From NCBI GenBank assembly GCA_029245345.1, contig JAQWPM010000022.1:124001-188000 (forward strand): 64,000 bases of DNA. The letters run 5' to 3'. The notes below the pieces were generated by a model. The model was not told the origin of the DNA. It did no database searches and saw only the letters and a list, made by a program, of their open reading frames with translations. Below, in pieces: positions 8,732 to 17,704 of the stretch. Every line of letters begins with the position of its first letter. The first letter of the stretch is position 1. Source of the DNA: Longimicrobiales bacterium. GTDB taxonomy: Bacteria > Gemmatimonadota > Gemmatimonadetes > Longimicrobiales > Gaopeijiaceae. A program made the position numbers and the translations under genes.

Positions 8732-10182
8732 CCGTCGGCCTCGATCGACTCGACCCGGTAGCCCCCGGTCCTTCGGTCACGCATATAAAGCGCTCCGAAA
8801 ATCAACATGAGGATGCCACACAACGGGACCATATACCGGAAGGAGATCTTCCCTCCGTAGTTGTCCGCGGGCCCTAGAATCGCTTGCGCCTGTCCAATCA
8901 AATCCGCGTCGGCATCTGAAGCGATAATGGACCGAAGCGCATTCGCGGTAGCCGGCGCGGGAAGCAAACCGGACACTTCAAATTCCTGAACCACCCCTTC
9001 TGCGGCGCTCACCGCCGCCTGGGCATCCGGGTCTTGGCTGTTGCCCAACACCATGGCTGTGCGTTCGAGCACAACAGTGACCTCTGCAGCCGGAATCTGA
9101 TCATGGGCGTACTCGTCTGCGATCCGTCCCATTTGTGGAGCAGCGACGAGTCCGACAGTCGCCATACCCACCGTTCCCATTAGGCCGAGTCCGAGCGCGC
9201 CGCTCTTCGGCACTCTCTCGGAAACAACACCCAGCATGGTCGGCCAGAAGTAACAAACGCCGAGCGCGAACACGGTCGCGGCACCGAAGACGGCGATGCC
9301 GCTCGACACATAGCTCAGCGCGAGCAACCCGACACCGGCCAGCACCGCAGAACCCAACAGCACGCCGGTTGGCGAGAGCTTGTGAACAACCGCCCCTGCC
9401 CGATACCGCATGACTGCCATGAGTCCATTGATCCAGACGAGGACCAAGATCCCGGCCATCCCGCCGGCCTCGAGCACCGCCGGCACCCAACGATTGGGGC
9501 CCAGCTCGACGGAAGCGGTCATGGTCATCGCAATCAGCATGACGAGCATGAGCGGAGTCGTGAACGCGGCCTTGAAGGCCTCACCCAAGCTCACGCCCGC
9601 TTGCACTCCCTCGGTAACCGGGAACGGCTCGCGCAACAGCAGGAAGCCATACGACAAGGTCGGGATCAACACCAACCCAATCTTGACCTGCCAGGCACCG
9701 ACACCGATCGCATCGAGTCCAAAAGCAGCGAGTCCTCCAATCACCACTCCACCCGGGAACCACACATGGAACTGGTTCAGCTTTACCGTCTTGTTGTCAG
9801 GATACAGTGCCGCCACCAGAGGATTGCACGCCGCCTCGACAAGGCCATTCCCCATCGCGATCACGAGCGCGCCCGCGAATAGGGTGGAGAATCCGGTCGC
9901 GAAGATCATGACGAGAGCACCCGCCAGGTGAGCGACGAACGACATTCGCAGCAGCGCACGCATCCCGATGGAATCCGCGAGTGGAGCAAACGCCAGCTGG
10001 GAGAGTGCGAAGCCCCACAACGCAGCCCCTCCGATCCAGCCAACCTCTTCGTTGGTGAGCACGAACTCACGCTTGAGCGCGAGCATAATCGCGCCGACGG
10101 TCGCGAACGCGACGGATGTTGCGACGAGCGCGACACAGCTCCCTAAGAACAGTCGGGAGGAATTCACATTGGAGTCGGTCAT
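8728..10182 (-). CDS. MFS permease, FHS-like sugar transporter
   Basis: The 484-residue protein has about 12 hydrophobic helices. The segment GNGLVEAACNPLVAALYPDNKTVKLNQFHVWFPGG recalls the fucose/glucose:H+ symporter (FHS) branch, where a Gly-x-x-Glu-x-x-x-x-Asn-Pro stretch and a following Leu-Asn motif are typical. It is unusual in having an extra hydrophilic loop of roughly 90 residues before the last helix (DEYAHDQIPAAEVTV to QAILGPADN), probably periplasmic. Genes for cytosolic Gfo/Idh and isomerase enzymes follow with overlaps, so it probably imports their substrate. It starts 24 bases after the small dehydrogenase subunit gene. Assignment to the MFS is firm; FHS is a judgement from motifs. 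Confidence 0.85.
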   Translation of the reverse strand: MTDSNVNSSRLFLGSCVALVATSVAFATVGAIMLALKREFVLTNEEVGWIGGAALWGFALSQLAFAPLADSIGMRALLRMSFVAHLAGALVMIFATGFSTLFAGALVIAMGNGLVEAACNPLVAALYPDNKTVKLNQFHVWFPGGVVIGGLAAFGLDAIGVGAWQVKIGLVLIPTLSYGFLLLREPFPVTEGVQAGVSLGEAFKAAFTTPLMLVMLIAMTMTASVELGPNRWVPAVLEAGGMAGILVLVWINGLMAVMRYRAGAVVHKLSPTGVLLGSAVLAGVGLLALSYVSSGIAVFGAATVFALGVCYFWPTMLGVVSERVPKSGALGLGLMGTVGMATVGLVAAPQMGRIADEYAHDQIPAAEVTVVLERTAMVLGNSQDPDAQAAVSAAEGVVQEFEVSGLLPAPATANALRSIIASDADADLIGQAQAILGPADNYGGKISFRYMVPLCGILMLIFGALYMRDRRTGGYRVESIEADG

Positions 10183-10206
10183 TTTTGTCGGATTGAGAGG
10201 AGGGTC

Positions 10207-10902
10207 CTAAGCGAGCCCCAAATGCTGCAACACTTCCGTCGGCGGTGGATCCCACTGCGTGAGCGGGATGTTTCCGATGTATTCTAGGTCGGTCATCCCT
10301 TCCGTGGTCGTCCAAAAAGCGGTCGACGTGAGAAAGCGCACGCGGTCGAAGAAGCGGGCGCCCGCCTCTAGCCCGTCCGGGGTGTTGGGCAGATAGCATA
10401 TGTCGTCACAGATCGCCGTCTTCTGCGCACCCGACAGATCACGGAAGCGCATTCCTTCGCCGAAACGGGTCGTGGACTCTCGATCGAGCCACACGAGTCC
10501 CCCTCGAATGAGCACACCATCTCGCTCGTTGCCGTCGTACGGGGCGCTCACCCACTCGTCGATAAAATCCTGCGCACCGACAGAACTCGCCGAGGGAGAA
10601 CGGTCATCGGCGGGAATGATGACGTCACAGATCGTGGCCAGACCTTCGAGTTCGTCGTCGGTGAGCGTGCGGTCCCAAGGCACGATCGGGGCGACCAAGT
10701 CCGGGTCCCACGCGTTGCCCTTCGCCTTCGGATTCGTTGGAGGAGCTGGAGCGATGGCCACATCCAGCGATGGTTCACCGGGATCACAACCCGTGATCGT
10801 GGGGACAGCCGCCGCGATCGCCATGATCTTGAGCGCCTGCCGGCGGTCCATATCCATATTCCCAACGATAGGGAGTTCGAAGCGCTTCTTGTCCTTGGAC
10901 AT
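10207..10902 (-). CDS. Gluconate 2-dehydrogenase subunit 3-like protein (Tat lipoprotein)
   Basis: The 231-residue product has a late twin-arginine motif (MDRRQALKIMAIAAAVP) followed by a lipobox (TITGC), so it is probably a Tat-exported lipoprotein. The body matches the small 'subunit 3' family that pairs with GMC-type flavoprotein dehydrogenases (LTDDELEGLATICDVIIPADDRSPSASS, then DLSGAQKTAICDDICY). In this family the small subunit carries the export signal and brings its folded flavoprotein partner along. The GMC gene just upstream has no signal peptide of its own, which fits. The two genes share a TGATG stop/start junction. Confidence 0.85.
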   Translation of the reverse strand: MSKDKKRFELPIVGNMDMDRRQALKIMAIAAAVPTITGCDPGEPSLDVAIAPAPPTNPKAKGNAWDPDLVAPIVPWDRTLTDDELEGLATICDVIIPADDRSPSASSVGAQDFIDEWVSAPYDGNERDGVLIRGGLVWLDRESTTRFGEGMRFRDLSGAQKTAICDDICYLPNTPDGLEAGARFFDRVRFLTSTAFWTTTEGMTDLEYIGNIPLTQWDPPPTEVLQHLGLA

Positions 10903-12686
10903 CAGAGGCTCCTCGACGCGAGTTGTTCGACGATGTAGTCAGAAGCCCGCCACGCGATGGCCATGATCGAAAGCGTCGGATTCTTGTCTGCATTGGACAC
11001 GAATGCACCGCCATCGGTCACGAATAGATTGTCGACCTCCCAAGACTGGCAGTACTCGTTGAGCACCGAGCTCTCGGGTTCCGCACCCATGATGACGCCG
11101 CCCACTTCGTGGATGATCACACCCGGAGCGGCGATGGCGTCCGCTCCGTCCTCCTGAACCGTGCCCGTCACGTTGCCACCCATCGACTCGATGATGTCTG
11201 CGAAGGTGCGCTGCATGTGACGCGCCTGGTTCAGTTCGTGATCCGACCACTTCCAGTGGAATTGCAGTGTTGGAATGCCCCACTGGTCCACCGTCCCGCT
11301 CGGGTCGATCTCGGCGTAACAATCCTCGTTCGGGATCATCTCGCCGCGGCCGGCGAAGTACATAAAGGAGCCGTAGTAGCGACGGCAATCCTCCTTGAAC
11401 TGCGTCCCGTACGAGCCGTCCGTGAAGTCCGCGAGGCCGCCCATGAAGCCGAACCCAGGAGCGCCGCGTCCACCACCGAATTCGATGTGATAGCCACGGG
11501 CGAAATCCAACTCCCCTCGGTCCTGCTGCTGATAGAGCCACCAAGGCATATACAGATGCATGGCTGATGCACCGTCGTTGTTGTGCGGTGGCATGTTCTC
11601 GAGCGCCGGGATCTGTCCACCCAGGCCGGCCCCGACGGTGTCCATGATGTACTTCCCGACGTTGCCGCTGCCGTTGCCGATACCGTCTGGGAACTGACTG
11701 CTCTTCGAATTGAGCAGGATACGCGCGGACTCACAAGCACTGGCCGCCACAATCACGACCCGCGCGCTCGCATGCTCTTCTAATCGCGTCGTTTTATCGA
11801 TGTAGTGCACGCCGGTCGCCTTGCCCTGCGCGTTTACAGTGACCTCACGAACCATCGCGTCTGTGATGATGTCGAGATTCCCAGTCGCGAGCGCCGGAGG
11901 CAGCAGCACCGTGGGCGACTGAAAGTTCGCCTTGATGGAGCAGCCGCGTCCGCACGGCGTTGCGAAGAAGCAGGCGGCACGTGACCGCATGGAGTCAGCC
12001 GTGACACGTTGGGCCAACTGGTTGTTGGGCCACAGGATCTGGGACAACCTGTCCGCGTCTTGGCGTTCGGTGAGAATCGCGAGATGCGCGGGGATGACGG
12101 GGATGTCGAGGTCCTGACAATGATGCTGCGTGAGCATTTCGTTCGCGCGTGCCGCAGGTGCCGGCTGAAGCACGCCAGGCGAAGAGCTCGGCGTGTTCTC
12201 TAAGCCCTCGTTGGAGCCATAGACACCAATCAGCATCTCAGTTTTGTCGTAGTAAGGCTCAACGTCCTGGTACGACATGGGCCAATCGAAGCCGAGTCCG
12301 TCACGCTGGCGGGGCTTGTAGTCGTATTCACCCATGCGCAGGGAGATGCGGCCCCAGTGGTTGGTACGACCACCCAACATGCGTGCGCGCCACCACTGGA
12401 AATCCGTCCCTTCCGCGCTGGAGTAGGGTTCGCCCGGCACCTCCCACCCGCCGTCCACGGTTGCGTCATAGAAGCCGAAGGGCTTCTCCGGGGTGCCAGC
12501 GCCGCGCATGGGAGCATCCTTCGGCATCTGGAACATTGGCGTCTCGGTGACAGGGTCGTAGTCGCGACCCGCCTCGAGCATGAGGACCTTCACTCCGGAG
12601 CACGCCAGGACGTAGGCACACATGCCGCCCGCGGCGCCCGATCCCACGATGATGACGTCGTAGTCTTGCTGGGCCTTTTTACGCAT
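10902..12686 (-). CDS. GMC family FAD-dependent oxidoreductase (large subunit)
   Basis: A 594-residue flavoprotein of the glucose-methanol-choline family. The FAD-binding motif VIIVGSGAAGGMCAYVL lies near residue 11. The C-terminal part has HEVGGVIMG and a terminal NADKNPTLSIMAIAWRASDYI, supplying the expected His-Asn catalytic pair. The start at 12686 is preceded by GAGGCGGT, a better ribosome site than the TTG codon 42 bases upstream. It has no signal peptide and is coupled to a Tat-bearing subunit 3 gene. Characterised relatives oxidise sugars, glycosides (glucoside 3-dehydrogenase) or gluconate in the periplasm and pass electrons to a cytochrome or quinone. The cognate cytochrome is not in this window. 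Confidence 0.9.
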   Translation of the reverse strand: MRKKAQQDYDVIIVGSGAAGGMCAYVLACSGVKVLMLEAGRDYDPVTETPMFQMPKDAPMRGAGTPEKPFGFYDATVDGGWEVPGEPYSSAEGTDFQWWRARMLGGRTNHWGRISLRMGEYDYKPRQRDGLGFDWPMSYQDVEPYYDKTEMLIGVYGSNEGLENTPSSSPGVLQPAPAARANEMLTQHHCQDLDIPVIPAHLAILTERQDADRLSQILWPNNQLAQRVTADSMRSRAACFFATPCGRGCSIKANFQSPTVLLPPALATGNLDIITDAMVREVTVNAQGKATGVHYIDKTTRLEEHASARVVIVAASACESARILLNSKSSQFPDGIGNGSGNVGKYIMDTVGAGLGGQIPALENMPPHNNDGASAMHLYMPWWLYQQQDRGELDFARGYHIEFGGGRGAPGFGFMGGLADFTDGSYGTQFKEDCRRYYGSFMYFAGRGEMIPNEDCYAEIDPSGTVDQWGIPTLQFHWKWSDHELNQARHMQRTFADIIESMGGNVTGTVQEDGADAIAAPGVIIHEVGGVIMGAEPESSVLNEYCQSWEVDNLFVTDGGAFVSNADKNPTLSIMAIAWRASDYIVEQLASRSL

Positions 12687-12771
12687 ACCGCCTCGCCATC
12701 TCGCTGATTCGGAACCCCATCTGGTCAAGATGACAACTTAGGCGTGGGGCGGCGTTACGCTACGCATTCGG

Positions 12772-14007
12772 CTAAGAAATCGGCCTCTGTCCGGGCCAGT
12801 CACCTCGCTGCACGATCACCTTACCGTCGCTCACAACCATCAGCACATCCTGCACGACTCCGATGTCCTCCAAAGGATTACGCTCGAGGACGATGAGGTC
12901 GGCTTGCATGCCCTGGGAGAGCGTGCCGACATCGGTCAACCCGAAGAGTTCAGCGGCCGTGGTCGTTGCCGCACGCAACGCCTCCAGTGGAGACATCCCG
13001 ATACCCACCAATTCGAGGAGTTCGTGCGCCAATGTCGTCGTGCTCTCCGGTCCGTACCCCGTGTCAGTCGCGGCGACGATCTTCACACCCAACCGGTGTG
13101 CATTGGCCGCCATCTCTTGCACGCGTGGAAGCATGTGTCGCCCGCGGATGTTGAGGGGCGCGTTGTCGTAGTCCCCGCCGGGAATCGTCAGATCTCGTAC
13201 GATCGCAATCGTCGGCACGAGGTAAGTCCCTCGTTCGACCATCATCCCGAGCGTCTCAGGGCTTAGGTACGTGCCATGTTCGATGCTCCGGACTCCAGCT
13301 ACGACAGCGTCCCGTCCACCCGCGTCACCGTGGGCGTGTGCAGAGACTCCGATACCCCCTACCGCTGCCTCCTCGACGATCGCGCGTAACTCCGCCTGCG
13401 AGTAGAACTGCTTCCTCGGATCGGTATTGGGCAGACCGGCTCGCTCGGTGGCATTGGTCTTCACGAAGTCCACGCCGCGCGACACGAGAGCTCGGGTCAT
13501 CGCCCGCACCGCAGCATCTCCCTGGATCGGCTTACCGTACAGGTCGCCGAGCTCTGGGTGATCCTGGAAGAAGGCCTCTGCGGCCGGCGGCCTCACGTGA
13601 TATCCAGCTGCCAAATACTGCGGGGCCTCGAGATGTCCGGCCGCCTGTAGCTCACGCATACCCACATCGGCGTAGTGGGAAGTGCCCATGCTTCTCATGG
13701 TCGTCACCCCGGAAAGAAGCGCACGGCGAGCATCGGCCGCGTTCCCGACGTGGACGTGAGCGTCCATCAAACCCGGCGCGATATAACGCCCCATCACATC
13801 GATCACCGTGACACCCGACGCGGGCTGAGCGCCGCCCCTCGTGATGCTGACAATTTGGCCGTCGCTCATGGCCACCGTGGAGAGCGCGCTGACCTCCCCT
13901 GTCACGACGTCCACGACATGGGCGTTGGTGAGTACGAGGTCCTGCGCCGCAAGAGTGCCTACCGAGGCAAGGAGAGAGATCGCGATCAGAAGAGAGGTGC
14001 TGCGCAT
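12772..14007 (-). CDS. Secreted metal-dependent amidohydrolase (imidazolonepropionase/prolidase-like)
   Basis: The 411-residue product starts with a signal peptide (MRSTSLLIAISLLASVGTLAAQ). I chose this start because the preceding 33 in-frame codons do not look coding. The amidohydrolase superfamily ligands are visible in order: HVH in GLMDAHVHVG, a carbamylatable Lys in GVDFVKTNAT, His in SAHAHGD, His in SIEHGTYL and Asp in AATDTGYG. This is the binuclear metal pattern of the Xaa-Pro dipeptidase/imidazolonepropionase-like group. It probably acts on amide or lactam bonds in the periplasm. It stands alone between the GMC operon and the DUF1080 trio, 150 bases from the latter. The substrate cannot be read from the sequence. 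Confidence 0.88.
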   Translation of the reverse strand: MRSTSLLIAISLLASVGTLAAQDLVLTNAHVVDVVTGEVSALSTVAMSDGQIVSITRGGAQPASGVTVIDVMGRYIAPGLMDAHVHVGNAADARRALLSGVTTMRSMGTSHYADVGMRELQAAGHLEAPQYLAAGYHVRPPAAEAFFQDHPELGDLYGKPIQGDAAVRAMTRALVSRGVDFVKTNATERAGLPNTDPRKQFYSQAELRAIVEEAAVGGIGVSAHAHGDAGGRDAVVAGVRSIEHGTYLSPETLGMMVERGTYLVPTIAIVRDLTIPGGDYDNAPLNIRGRHMLPRVQEMAANAHRLGVKIVAATDTGYGPESTTTLAHELLELVGIGMSPLEALRAATTTAAELFGLTDVGTLSQGMQADLIVLERNPLEDIGVVQDVLMVVSDGKVIVQRGDWPGQRPIS

Positions 14008-14159
14008 ATCGGCCTCGGCGTGCAGTGAAGGAACTAAGGAGGGGTTTTTCGTGAGACGAAGATTAGATCCATGACCCCCGCCCAGCGAGACCAGGACGCT
14101 CCTCACGCTCCCTCTACCCCCGCGACCCGCCCCCTAAGATCCAGAGCCGCCGGATCTCG

Positions 14160-14993
14160 CTAGAGGCCTAACGCCTTCACGGCAGCGAAGCTTCTCCGGA
14201 CACTCACCAGGGCATCTGCCGGTCGATCGTGCTCAACGAACTGGTGCGTCAAGCCAAGTGACTCCGCGTGACTCAGGATGGCCGAGAAGTCGATGACGCC
14301 ATCACCCACATCGACCATTTCTCCTGAAAACGTCCGATCCTTCACATGCACACTCGTGATCCGGCCCCGATGGCGATCGAGTTCCGCCAACGCGTCAGCG
14401 CCGCCGTCCACCGCCCAGAAGATGTCCATCTGCCAATCGACGAGGGCAGGGTCCGTGTACTCCATCAGTATGTCGATCGGGCGGACGCCATCGTAACCGG
14501 GCGTGACCTCCCACTGATGGTTGTGGTAGCCGAAGCGCATCCCCGCCGCCTTCGCTGATTCACCCGCTGAGTTGAACTCGTCAGCGATCTTCCTGAGTGA
14601 CTCGGAGTCGCGCTCAGAGCCCGGAAGACTCGGCACGACGATCAGCGCCTGACCGAGCTCCTGCGCCGACTCAAGCGTCGCAGACCACCGATCACGTACA
14701 TCACCAATGCTCACGTGACTTGAGGCAGCTCGAAGCCCCGCATCGTCCAACTGGGTCCGCATCTGACGGCCTGCCAAACCATAGGGGCCAAAGAGCTCCA
14801 CTTCGGTATACCCGATCTCCGCAACAGCGGCGAGCGTCCCGGCGGCATCGGCCGCCATCTCGGTGCGCAAAGTGTAGATCTGGACACCAACGGCATCGAG
14901 GGCGGGGCGACGAACGAGGCCCTCCCCCGCGTAGCGAGCCGCGAGGGCTGCTCCCGGGAACGCGGCCAAGAACGACCGCCTATCCAGGGTCAT
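14160..14993 (-). CDS. Tat-exported sugar isomerase/epimerase (TIM barrel)
   Basis: The 277-residue protein opens with a Tat signal (MTLDRRSFLAAFPGAALAARYA). The barrel follows: VGVQIYTLRTEM, IGYTEVELFGPYG, a central MRFGYHNHQWE, DPALVDWQMDIFWAVDGG, ITSVHVKDRT and a late HQFVEHDRPAD. These carry the usual Glu, Asp, His and Glu metal residues. The chosen start gives an ATGA overlap with the DUF1080 gene; longer in-frame starts would run inside that gene. It is the last gene of a three-gene coupled unit with DUF1080 and Gfo/Idh proteins, a grouping known from 3-keto-glycoside metabolism. Confidence 0.87.
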   Translation of the reverse strand: MTLDRRSFLAAFPGAALAARYAGEGLVRRPALDAVGVQIYTLRTEMAADAAGTLAAVAEIGYTEVELFGPYGLAGRQMRTQLDDAGLRAASSHVSIGDVRDRWSATLESAQELGQALIVVPSLPGSERDSESLRKIADEFNSAGESAKAAGMRFGYHNHQWEVTPGYDGVRPIDILMEYTDPALVDWQMDIFWAVDGGADALAELDRHRGRITSVHVKDRTFSGEMVDVGDGVIDFSAILSHAESLGLTHQFVEHDRPADALVSVRRSFAAVKALGL

Positions 14994-15682
14994 CTCAAGT
15001 CTCGGATCTTCACGTTTCGGTACCAGACACGGTTGCCGTGATCCTGGAATCCGATGTGGCCGCGGTCCGCCTGACCGTACGCCGGCCATTCGTTGAATTT
15101 GCTGTTCGCTACGAGTTCAGACCAACCCGCGCTGCCGAACTCGTACGCGACGATCTTCGTCCCGTTCAGCCAGTGCTCCACGGCTGAACCACGCACGACG
15201 ATCTTTGCCGAATTCCATTCCCCGGCACCATTCACGATGCCACGTGGGGCCGGATAGAGACCATAATTGGATCCGGCGCTGGTCAGAGGATTCTGACCAT
15301 CACGATGGGCGGCATCATCGAGTACCTGCATCTCGGGCGCGCTGTGGTAGACCCACTCTTCCCCTAGCGCGGCTCGGTAAAAGACGCCGCTGTTGCCACC
15401 GGCTTCGACCATCCATTCCAGCGAGAGTTCGAAGTCGGTGTACGCGTCGTCTGTGATGATGTCGCGCCCACCGGAGGTATGGGTCAGCATACCCCCCTCG
15501 ACGGCCCAACCATCGGTCATCGGCTCACCGTCGTACCGGCGCCATCCATCGAGCGTCTGTCCATCGAAGAGCAGCTCCCATCCAGCTTCCCGCTCGGCGG
15601 CATTGAGCGTGTTGTGCGTTTGCGCAGCCGCAGGTGCACCGACCAGCAGCGCCGCCAGGATCGTGAGGAAAACTCTACGCAT
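14990..15682 (-). CDS. Secreted DUF1080 (3-keto-disaccharide hydrolase family) protein
   Basis: The 230-residue product has a signal peptide ([21 protein letters not shown]) and one DUF1080 domain with a concanavalin-like jelly roll. Marks are WELLFDGQTLDGWRRYDG, a central GGNSGVFYRA, EMQVLDD and the terminal GHIGFQDHGNRVWYRNVKIRDL, the family signature. DUF1080 proteins have been shown to cleave 3-keto-glycosides made by Gfo/Idh or GMC dehydrogenases. Start choice: an ATG at 15682 forms a TGATG junction with the gene upstream; one four codons earlier (15694) is also possible. Both neighbours are Tat-exported, so the trio probably works in the periplasm. Confidence 0.88.
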   Translation of the reverse strand: MRRVFLTILAALLVGAPAAAQTHNTLNAAEREAGWELLFDGQTLDGWRRYDGEPMTDGWAVEGGMLTHTSGGRDIITDDAYTDFELSLEWMVEAGGNSGVFYRAALGEEWVYHSAPEMQVLDDAAHRDGQNPLTSAGSNYGLYPAPRGIVNGAGEWNSAKIVVRGSAVEHWLNGTKIVAYEFGSAGWSELVANSKFNEWPAYGQADRGHIGFQDHGNRVWYRNVKIRDLR

Positions 15683-17172
15683 CAGATCGCCCATCCTTCG
15701 CGGTATTCGCGCACGAGGTACTCGTTCGCTTTTTCGGAATTGGTGACGCGCATGTTTTCGGCGTCATATCGGATCTTGAACCCTTGGCCAGTGCGGAGCG
15801 CTACGATCCCAAGGAGCATGGTCTCGGTAAGCGGAGCCGCATAGGAGAACGGGCACGTCGCTTCCCCGATGCCCTTACAGGCATTCGCCCAATTCATCTC
15901 GTGGCTGTCCTCGATGCGGAGGTAGCTCTGTGGCACCGCGGCGGCCTCTTCGTTCAGCGCCTCCGGGTAGAGTCGGGGATTCCGACCGTATGTGTTGTGC
16001 ATCAAGATCCCACGTTCACCGACGAAGATCACACCACCCTCACGGTTCAATCGAACGTCATCCGGCAGGTGTTCCGGCCGCTTCGGCATAAGGCCACCGT
16101 CGTACCAGTGGAGGTCGACCTCGGGGAGCAGACCCCGACGCGGAAACTCGTAGTGCACCTTGGTCGCCATCGGGTATGAGACCGGGTTGTCTTCCGGGCC
16201 ACCCCATGGCGTCGACGTGGCCTCGATCGCAGTCGGCAGGCCGAGATCGAGCGCCCACACGGGGTGGTCGATGAGGTGTGCGCCCATATCACCCAGCGCG
16301 CCGACCCCGAAGTCCGTCCAACCGCGCCAATGGAAGGGATGGTAAATCGGGTGATAGTCCACCGATTGTGCGTTAGACGCCCGATAAAGGTCCCAATCCA
16401 GCCCCGCAGGCACCGCGAAGTCTCCGTGTAGGCCCGTGGCATGAGCGGCCTGGATGGATCCGGGCCACCATGACCGGTCTGTCGAGTTCGGGTCGAAGTC
16501 CTCCGGGAATGGAGCCGGCCGCAACAATCCCTGCGACCAAATCGGTCGATTCGTCCACACGTGGACCTCGTGCACGTTCCCGATCACGCCTGCCTGAATC
16601 CACTCATTCAGAAGTCTCGCGTCGTCGCCGGAGTGTCCCTGGTTCCCCATCTGAGTCACGACACCGGTCGACTCCGCCAACTCCTGGAGGACCCGCGCTT
16701 CGTGAACTGTGTAAGTGAGCGGCTTTTGGCAGTAGACATGTTTGCCCGCACGCATCGCGGCAGCAGCGATCGCTGCGTGCGCGTGGTCAGGCGTTGCAAT
16801 GAGAACCGCCTCGATGTCCGGCATCTCGTCCAACATGACTCGGAAGTCCGAGAACTTCCGGGCAGCATTGAACTGTTCCCGCCAGCGGATGCCCTTCTCG
16901 CGTGGCATCCCCTCTCCGTCGGGCTCGGCTTCTTCGGCCGCCCTGCGCGCGACGAAATCCATATCCACGTCGCAGACGGCGATGATGTTCTCCGAACCCA
17001 ATTCCCGGGCGTTCCCGTTGCCCATCCCGCCAGCGCCTACGATCGCGATGTTGAGCGTGTCGCTCGGGGCCTGGTAACCGACCCCGCCCAGCACCTTCCG
17101 AGGCACGATCATGGCGCCCATCGCGAGCTTGGAACTGCTGGATACAAAGTTTCTGCGTGTTATATCCGTCAT
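15682..17172 (-). CDS. Tat-exported Gfo/Idh/MocA family oxidoreductase
   Basis: A 496-residue oxidoreductase, long for the family. It has a Tat signal ([21 protein letters not shown]), a Rossmann motif ([18 protein letters not shown], about residues 43-60), [16 protein letters not shown] and [13 protein letters not shown], where Gln replaces the Glu of the EKP motif as often seen in exported members. The C-terminal domain from about 175 is rich in Trp and His ([18 protein letters not shown]). The start at 17172 is preferred because the eight codons before it add nothing recognisable. It is first in the trio with DUF1080 and an exported isomerase, and it borders the low-GC patch. Confidence 0.88.
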   Translation of the reverse strand: MTDITRRNFVSSSSKLAMGAMIVPRKVLGGVGYQAPSDTLNIAIVGAGGMGNGNARELGSENIIAVCDVDMDFVARRAAEEAEPDGEGMPREKGIRWREQFNAARKFSDFRVMLDEMPDIEAVLIATPDHAHAAIAAAAMRAGKHVYCQKPLTYTVHEARVLQELAESTGVVTQMGNQGHSGDDARLLNEWIQAGVIGNVHEVHVWTNRPIWSQGLLRPAPFPEDFDPNSTDRSWWPGSIQAAHATGLHGDFAVPAGLDWDLYRASNAQSVDYHPIYHPFHWRGWTDFGVGALGDMGAHLIDHPVWALDLGLPTAIEATSTPWGGPEDNPVSYPMATKVHYEFPRRGLLPEVDLHWYDGGLMPKRPEHLPDDVRLNREGGVIFVGERGILMHNTYGRNPRLYPEALNEEAAAVPQSYLRIEDSHEMNWANACKGIGEATCPFSYAAPLTETMLLGIVALRTGQGFKIRYDAENMRVTNSEKANEYLVREYREGWAI

Positions 17173-17288
17173 GCGCCCTATCCCCTTGTCTTGCAACGCT
17201 TTAGCATATTCGATGGCATAGGGTCAAGCGGGTTAACACCATGTCTACTGCCAACCAAAGCTCATCCATCTTCATACTACGAGTGGAT

Positions 17289-17507
17289 CTACCCTGCGGC
17301 CACAGATCCACACATTTGGCATTTCTTCGTAGCCCTTCCGACGCCGAGTTCCTTCTTCACTTGGCTATACGTGAATCTGTGTGTTTTCAACAAATATTTC
17401 ACCTTCCTTAGATCATCTGCTTTCTCCTTGGCCACAACGGCTTCCCGCTGCTTTTTCAGGTTCTCAATCTGCGTGTCTAGTTCTTCTAGCATTTTGTTAT
17501 TCGCCAT
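17289..17507 (-). CDS. Small coiled-coil protein, H-NS/HvrA N-terminus-like
   Basis: A 72-residue protein inside a low-GC patch. The start at 17507 is supported by GAGGAG 8 bases upstream and by a promoter at 17557-17584. Residues 5-48 (MLEELDTQIENLKKQREAVV and onward to LLKTHRFTYSQVKKELG) look like the oligomerisation segment plus linker of H-NS/HvrA-type proteins. The AT-hook-like DNA-binding C-terminus of that family is missing; instead it ends KKCQMCGSVAAG with a CxxC pair. It could be a truncated silencer-like modulator or an unrelated helical protein. Resemblance is by eye only. Base composition differs sharply from the flanking genes. Confidence 0.5.
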   Translation of the reverse strand: MANNKMLEELDTQIENLKKQREAVVAKEKADDLRKVKYLLKTHRFTYSQVKKELGVGRATKKCQMCGSVAAG

Positions 17508-17556
17508 CCAACTAACTCCTCGGTTGATAATCATTTGTAAAAGGACAGGCGGCACC

Positions 17557-17584
17557 TTTATAGTGCTTACGTATTTTGCTCCAA
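17557..17584 (-). promoter_or_regulatory. Sigma-70-like promoter for the small coiled-coil gene
   Basis: On the minus strand there is TTGGAG (17584-17579), a 16-base spacer and TATAAA (17562-17557). Transcription would start near 17550, leaving a leader of about 43 bases before the SD and ATG at 17507. Both boxes are close to consensus. Confidence 0.55.
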
Positions 17585-17661
17585 TCCAAAATATCTATAT
17601 GTGGGATTGCATCCAGTTTCTAGGCGTCAGGGGCGTTGCTCTTAGGAAAAGAATGATACGG

Positions 17662-17675
17662 TTCTGATTTCAGAA
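17662..17675. promoter_or_regulatory. Candidate operator palindrome TTCTGATTTCAGAA
   Basis: Two inverted 6-base arms (TTCTGA and TCAGAA) are separated by TT. The site lies 29 bases upstream of the small plus-strand gene and between it and the divergent coiled-coil gene. This is a typical place for a dimeric repressor site. No helix-turn-helix gene is recognised nearby. Confidence 0.35.
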
Positions 17676-17704
17676 TAGGATCACTGCACCTAAGAGCTAA
17701 CACG

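Noticed and set aside
14137-14157. AGATCC...GGATCT inverted repeat downstream of the isomerase gene as a terminator
   Set aside because: Six-base stem with a 9-base loop and no T-run; too weak.
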